Positions 59,491 to 64,000 of a DNA stretch of 64,000 nt are shown one piece after another (within the stretch, counting starts at the first letter, position 1; every line of letters starts with the position of its first letter). Where the stretch lies: contig NC_088867.1 of the NCBI RefSeq assembly GCF_032884065.1, positions 31,574,593 through 31,638,592 of the forward strand, in the 5' to 3' direction. Position numbers and translations under genes: made by a program. A model generated the notes under the pieces. That model made no database searches and was not told where the DNA came from. It was given only the letters and a program-made list of their open reading frames with translations. This DNA comes from Artemia franciscana. Its lineage: Eukaryota; Arthropoda; Branchiopoda; Anostraca; Artemiidae.

Positions 59491-60950
59491 ATCTAGTTTT
59501 GATGCAGTTTCCGTGTACACTTCATGCGATGTCCATAAATGTGAACAGGCCTTACAAAGAAAATTAGAGGAAAATTCTGCTTGGTCAGATTATAAAACCT
59601 TGGAAATTGACACAATAATGACACTTGTGCGTCTTTGCAACAAGTTCTCTTTATATTTTATGTTTCGAGAAAAAATTTTCCTTCAGATTAAGGGCCAACC
59701 CATGGGCACTGTTTTTTCTACTTTTTTGGCAAATTTTTACATGGATTTCATACAACAGTCTGCTTTGAATAGTTTCCCCTTAAATGACTCTCTCTGGTTT
59801 CGTTTCGTTGATGATATTCTTGCTGTTTGGGAACATGGTCAGGACTCTCTAAAAGATTTGTTGGCACATTTGAATTCTTTTCATTCGAATCTTCAATTCA
59901 CAATAGAACTGGAAGATTCAGGAAAGCTCCATTTTTTGGATGCTGTAATTATAAAAATAGTCCTTTCCTTGAATTTTTTATATATAGAAAGCCGATCCAT
60001 AATGATCGATATCTACATTTCTCGTCAAATCACCCTCCTTGTGTAAAAAAAGGGTAGTAATTTCTTTAGTCGACAGGGTTCTAAAAATAGGTTCACGTAA
60101 TCATCTAAAATTCGAGTAAGATTACGTTAAAGATATTCTATTCTGCAAGGCCTACCCAATCAATCTCATGAAAATATAATAGATAACCGATTAAAAAAGG
60201 TAAAACAGGAAAATAGGGAGCCCGTCCCCCTTGATTCAGTTACACTGGCAATTGAGAAAAAAACTTTCACTACATTACCATACGTCTCGAAACTCAGCGA
60301 CAAACTTGGAAAAAAAAAACACAATCTCTCTGTTTCTTTCAAAACTGAACAAAAAGTTGAACATTCTTTCAACTCGGGAAAGAATAATACGTTAGTTCTT
60401 TTTGAAGAGGCAACTTTAAATATCTACCGTAAAATTGCCTACCACAATCTTTTAAAGAGGCAGTTGAGATAAAAAAAAAACAACAAACATATAAATAGAA
60501 ATTTGGCTATAAATAGAGACACGGGAGATATTACCTTAAGCCCAATTTGTAACAATTTAATATCAAAAGACTCGATGAATATTTTCGCCCAGTCTAATTT
60601 AAGACAACCTGTCCGCATATATAATGAAATCTGAAATTGTAGACAGGCGAAATCTGTTGCAAGGCATAGGATACTTATTCAATCTAATTGGTAACTTCTC
60701 TTTCATTGATTTCAAGTTGGTTTTTGTTGTTTGATTCAGTGTCTTTTTTCCTCTCGTACAGTTCACTTAAGAAGATTAGGCTTTGCTTTTTTTGTTTCTT
60801 TTTTCTTTTTCCTCTTTCTTATTTTTTTGAGCGCTGAGGACGACTTGGCGGAGGTCCTTGTCGAAATATTTGCTTGTTTTTCATATTTTGCTACTGGCTG
60901 ACAAAATCCTCGTTTTTCACCTATTTTATTTTTCATTTTTTATTTCCTTT
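59490..60950 (+). mobile_element. Penelope-like retroelement, 5'-truncated and decayed
   Basis: The RT domain is recognisable in the frame ending at 60046: a TSC-x-VHKCEQALQRKL start, FSLYFMFREKIFLQIKGQPM (template-grip region with the PLE-type QIKGQPMG), NFYMDFIQ, the catalytic FRFVDDILAVWEHG and LHFLDAVI. SFHSNLQFTIELEDSGKLHF is also typical of Penelope-like RTs. A downstream PLE-like block (VVISLVDRVLK) lies near 60060. The 3' end near 60840 has the GAGGACGACTTGGCGGAGGTC motif. No GIY-YIG endonuclease can be made out. The copy is inactive. The 5' edge abuts the R2 terminal hairpin. Confidence 0.85.
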
Positions 60951-60954
60951 CTTG

Positions 60955-62425
60955 TTTTCGTACGGGTGTTGAGGAGGAAGCAGCCCCTTTTATATACGAA
61001 GTATTTCTATTCACTTTAAGTTTCAATATCACTCCTTACTTTCAGTGAAAAAAACTTGTTTTTTTATTTAATTTCTGAACATTTTTGAATTAATGCATGT
61101 TTTGATTTGGGTTCTCTGCATATGAATAATTCAAACGAAATTTGCATATATATTTTTGGGTAAATGGCTTTCTCATAGTTTTAATCGAATGATATCGAGA
61201 AAAAAGGAATAGGGGGAGTCCTAGTTGCCCTCCAAGTTTTTGGTTACTTAAAAAGGCAAAAAGAACTTTTATTTTTTTACGAATGTTTTTATTAGTAAAA
61301 GATATACGTAACTTACAAATTAGCTTACGTAACAAACTTCTGCATTTGCATGTTTTTATTACATATATAAGAGGGTTCACCCCCTCGTCAGTACCTCGCT
61401 CTTTATATTAAAGCTTAAATTTTGTCCCAGTTCCTTAAGAATGACCCCTGAATCACAAAGGCCGTAGAATAAATACTTACAATTACTAAAAATACTTTAG
61501 CGTAAAAAGCGAGGTATTAGGAGGAGGTGAACCCCTCATATGCTTAATAATTTCTGTTCGTTTTAAGTTTTAATGCTTCTCCTTACTTTCAGTTGAAAAC
61601 ACTTTTTCATATTAATTTTTTCATTGTTTCTTTTAAATAATGTTAGAAAATCCTGCGCTCCCTTCATGGAATTTTTCTTCCCCAACGAAAAATTCCTCCA
61701 TGAAAGTTCCCCCAAGATATCCCCCTCTTCTCAACCCCTCCCCCAACCAAAAAATCCCCCTGAAAACGGCTCTACACTTCCCAATAACCATTACTGTATG
61801 TAAGCACTGGTCAAAGTTTGTAACTTGTAGCCCCTCCCACGGGGACTGTAGGGGAACAAGTCGTCCCCTAAGACATAGTTATAAGGTATTTCGACTATGT
61901 TGAATAAAAAGGGTATCTCAGAATTTTGATCCAGTGACGTTGGGAAAATAGTTAGCGTGGGAGGGGGCCTAGGTGCTCTCCAATTTTTTAGTCACTTAAA
62001 AAGGGCACTAAAACTTTTCATTTCCGTTAGAATGAGCCTTCTTGCAACATTCTAGGACCACTGGGTTGATACGATTACCCCTGGGGAAAAAACACACACA
62101 AAAAAAAAAACAAATTAAAACACATCTGTCATCTTCCTTCTGGCAAAAAATATAAAATTCCACTTCTACAATAGGGTTTTCTGATACACTGAATCTGATG
62201 GTGTGATTTTCGTTAAGATTCTATGACTTTTTGGGGTCTTCCCCCCTATTTTAAAAAATGAGGCAAATTTTCTCAGGCTCGTAACTTTTGCTGGGTAAGA
62301 CTAAAGTTGATGAATCTTATACATTTGAAATCAGCATTGAAATGCAATTCTTTTGATGTAGCTATTGGTATCAAAATTCCGTTTTTTAACAGTTCGTTAC
62401 CACGAACTGTTTGAAAGGGTTAATA
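60955..62425 (-). mobile_element. R1 element copy 6, minus orientation, nearly complete
   Basis: It runs from the single inner arm (GTGTTGAGGAGGAAGCAGCC, 60966) to the outer palindrome CAGTTCGTTACCACGAACTG (62396-62415). All family blocks are in reversed order, including GCCTAGGTGCTCTCC-like and CCCCTCCCACGGGGACTG. Confidence 0.7.
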
Positions 62426-62700
62426 TACACTATCTATAAAGCTTCATTTAGCTAAGTTACTTCATTTCAGGCTTGAAAAAGTTATCGTTTCAGGCTTAAA
62501 AAAGTTACACAGAGGGGTTCATATTTATGTATCAGCTATTCCGGAGGAGGCTTCATGGATCTTTGTCAGGAAGGTCTACTTGAAGCCTCCTAAAGAGCTT
62601 TTCACAGTCAAATCTCCTAACTCTCCGTAACCCTTCAGGTAAATATAGAAGATTAGGAGATGGATTATAAATTAGTCGAGAATTTTTTACAGTGAGGTAA

Positions 62701-63063
62701 TCAAACAGTTCGTGGTAACGAACTGTAGTAAGGAGTGACCCGGCTCAATAGTAACCAAAACTCAAAAAATGGAATTTCTACACCAATAGCTACATCAGAA
62801 GAATTGCACTTTAATGCTGATTTTAAATATATAAGTTTCATCAAGTTTATTCTTACCCATCAAAAGTTACGAGCCTAAGAAAATTTGTGTAACCTAAGCT
62901 TTAGTGTAAAGAGGGAGGTACTGACAAGGGGGTGAACCCTCTCATATACGTTATCAAAATTCCTTTTTTACGTTTATAAATTGTTATCAAAATTCCTTTT
63001 TTTCTGTTTTGGTTAATATTAGGTCGTGTCACTCCTTACAGGTCGTTACCTCGAACTGTTTGA
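62701..63063. mobile_element. Short R1 foldback element (363 bp) with inverted ends
   Basis: Left end TCAAACAGTTCGTGGTAACG then AACTGTAGTAAGGAGTGAC. The right end is the reverse complement (GTCACTCCTTACAGGTCGTT then ACCTCGAACTGTTTGA). The interior is a fusion of outer blocks and a piece of the inner region (CTTTAGTGTAAAGAG). Confidence 0.7.
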
Positions 63064-63069
63064 TCAAGA

Positions 63070-63675
63070 GGCAACCCATCAACTGTAAACAACAACAAAA
63101 ATATAGTAATTCTCATAAGAAACTTAGGAAGATCTTCCATTATAAATTGGGTTCTTTCAGCAATGAACCAACTAACATTATTTAAACCTTCAAAATGCCT
63201 TTGGTCTTAGGGAGAATGGGCCTGCGTCAGACAATTTTTTTTCAGCTATTCATACAATATCAGTTAAAATTTGTGAATTAATGCTTTTTTTCGTGTCGAA
63301 CGACAAAAAGATGTGACAAAATATTGTTTTTTCTCCTGCTTGTTATTCTATTTTTCATTTTATTTTTTATCTTCGGTCTTACATGATGTTTTGTAAAGTT
63401 TTGTTTTTGTCAGATGTCGTCTGATTCAGCCCTTGAAATACAGTTAATATTGTGCATATAGAATTCAAGTTTGAACACTAGTAACTCCTGCTGAAATATA
63501 TAATTTTTTTACATTATAGTTGTGCAGCATTGTCATCATTATTTACTTGTATTCGAGGTCAAGCGATATCGGTACTACCTGGGAGTGTTTCAACCATATG
63601 AAATGACTACTTTTTGAAAAAATATATTTGAATTGATATACAAAAAGAAGTATTACAAAAAGAAATCCAGGGATT
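63070..63675. other. 3' flank or UTR of the Gly/Met-rich gene, nothing else recognised
   Basis: No canonical AATAAA is evident on the minus strand within about 150 bases after the stop. Confidence 0.35.
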
Positions 63676-63992
63676 CTAAAAGAAACCTCCATTATTATAT
63701 TGCGAAACTGCTGAGAATGGTGTTTGGTAATTAAAAGATGATCCAAACGGTGATGTAACTCCCATTCCACCAGGCAAGCCATATGCAACCGATCCCATTC
63801 CCATCCTCATATAGGGGTCAACATTCATCATTCCTGCACCATACATGCCATTGCCATGCATACCTGCCATTCCAGCACCATACATGCCTCCCATTCCACC
63901 GCCGTACATGCCTCCCATTCCACCGCCGTGCATGCCTCCCATTCCACCGCCGTACATGCCTCCCATTCCGTGTCCATGCATACGTCCCATGC
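63676..63992 (-). CDS. Last coding exon of a Gly/Met-rich repeat protein
   Basis: The minus-strand exon begins after an acceptor at the window edge (TCTTTTAG|GC ATG) and ends with a stop at 63676-63678. The GC leaves the upstream codon split, probably GGC (Gly), so the ATG need not be the start. The protein segment is six tandem 8-residue units (MGGMYGGG with His, Asn or Ala variants; 24-bp DNA repeat at 63840-63990). Next is a Tyr/Met-rich stretch (NVDPYMRMGMGSVAYG) and a Phe/Ser/Gln tail ending QYNNGGFF. It is low complexity with no folded domain. Similar compositions occur in secreted structural proteins and in RNA-binding protein tails; neither can be chosen here. Confidence 0.65.
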
Positions 63993-64000
63993 CTAAAAGA

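Overview
This is a eukaryotic, AT-rich, repeat-dominated window. There are no operons, spliced exons are present, and most of the 64 kb is transposon or satellite DNA. Arthropod-type LINEs, a Penelope-like element, abundant Helitrons and very long (TA)n tracts suggest an arthropod. A crustacean such as a brine shrimp is my guess from the overall repeat style, but the sequence alone does not prove it.

Host genes are sparse; three pieces look genuine. (1) 9245-9463, minus: an internal exon of an IQ-motif (calmodulin-binding) protein with consensus splice sites. (2) 34102-34770, plus: a complete 222-residue four-transmembrane protein in one exon, resembling TMEM179, preceded by a 3' splice site and followed by AATAAA. 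(3) 63676-63992, minus: the last coding exon of a Gly/Met-rich protein built on an 8-residue repeat. No splicing link between them is visible.

Left part (1-9 kb): a truncated LINE, a degenerate ~240-bp tandem repeat, then a cluster of non-autonomous Helitrons. One is on the minus strand (3061-4543) with a duplicated 5' end (4550-5104). Three follow head to tail on the plus strand (5106-6326, 6472-7376, 7467-8727), joined by (TA)n tracts. Two further copies lie elsewhere: 14464-15712 (minus, with both ends intact) and 30445-30631 (plus, only 187 bp). They share a 5' end TCTATATATATAAAAATAAG, TGACGTCA palindromes just inside it, a short ORF in two copies, a remnant of the Helitron helicase C-terminus, and a GC-rich 3' hairpin ending in CTAG. 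Insertion is between A and T.

Middle and right parts: many copies of one foldback-like family, here called R1. Its end carries a small palindrome reading ACAGTTCGTggtaACGAACTGT followed by AAGGAGCGAC, and its interior ends in a long inverted repeat. Tandem arrays include an ~85-bp array that switches orientation (12985-14280), an ~80-bp and a ~238-bp array (26.4-27.4 kb), an inverted pair of short-period arrays (37.8-39.6 kb), a 145-bp satellite of about 30 copies (39.96-44.3 kb), a ~187-bp array (45.3-45.9 kb), CTA-triplet-bearing units (47-48.6 kb) and a ~280-bp array called R2 (57.5-59.3 kb, also 52-52.8 kb). R2 abuts a Penelope-like reverse transcriptase at 59.5-60.9 kb. An ~860-bp spacerless palindrome sits at 31.33-32.19 kb.

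Nothing indicates cooperation among the genes. The window reads as intergenic and intronic DNA colonised by rolling-circle transposons, foldback elements, LINE fragments and satellites.
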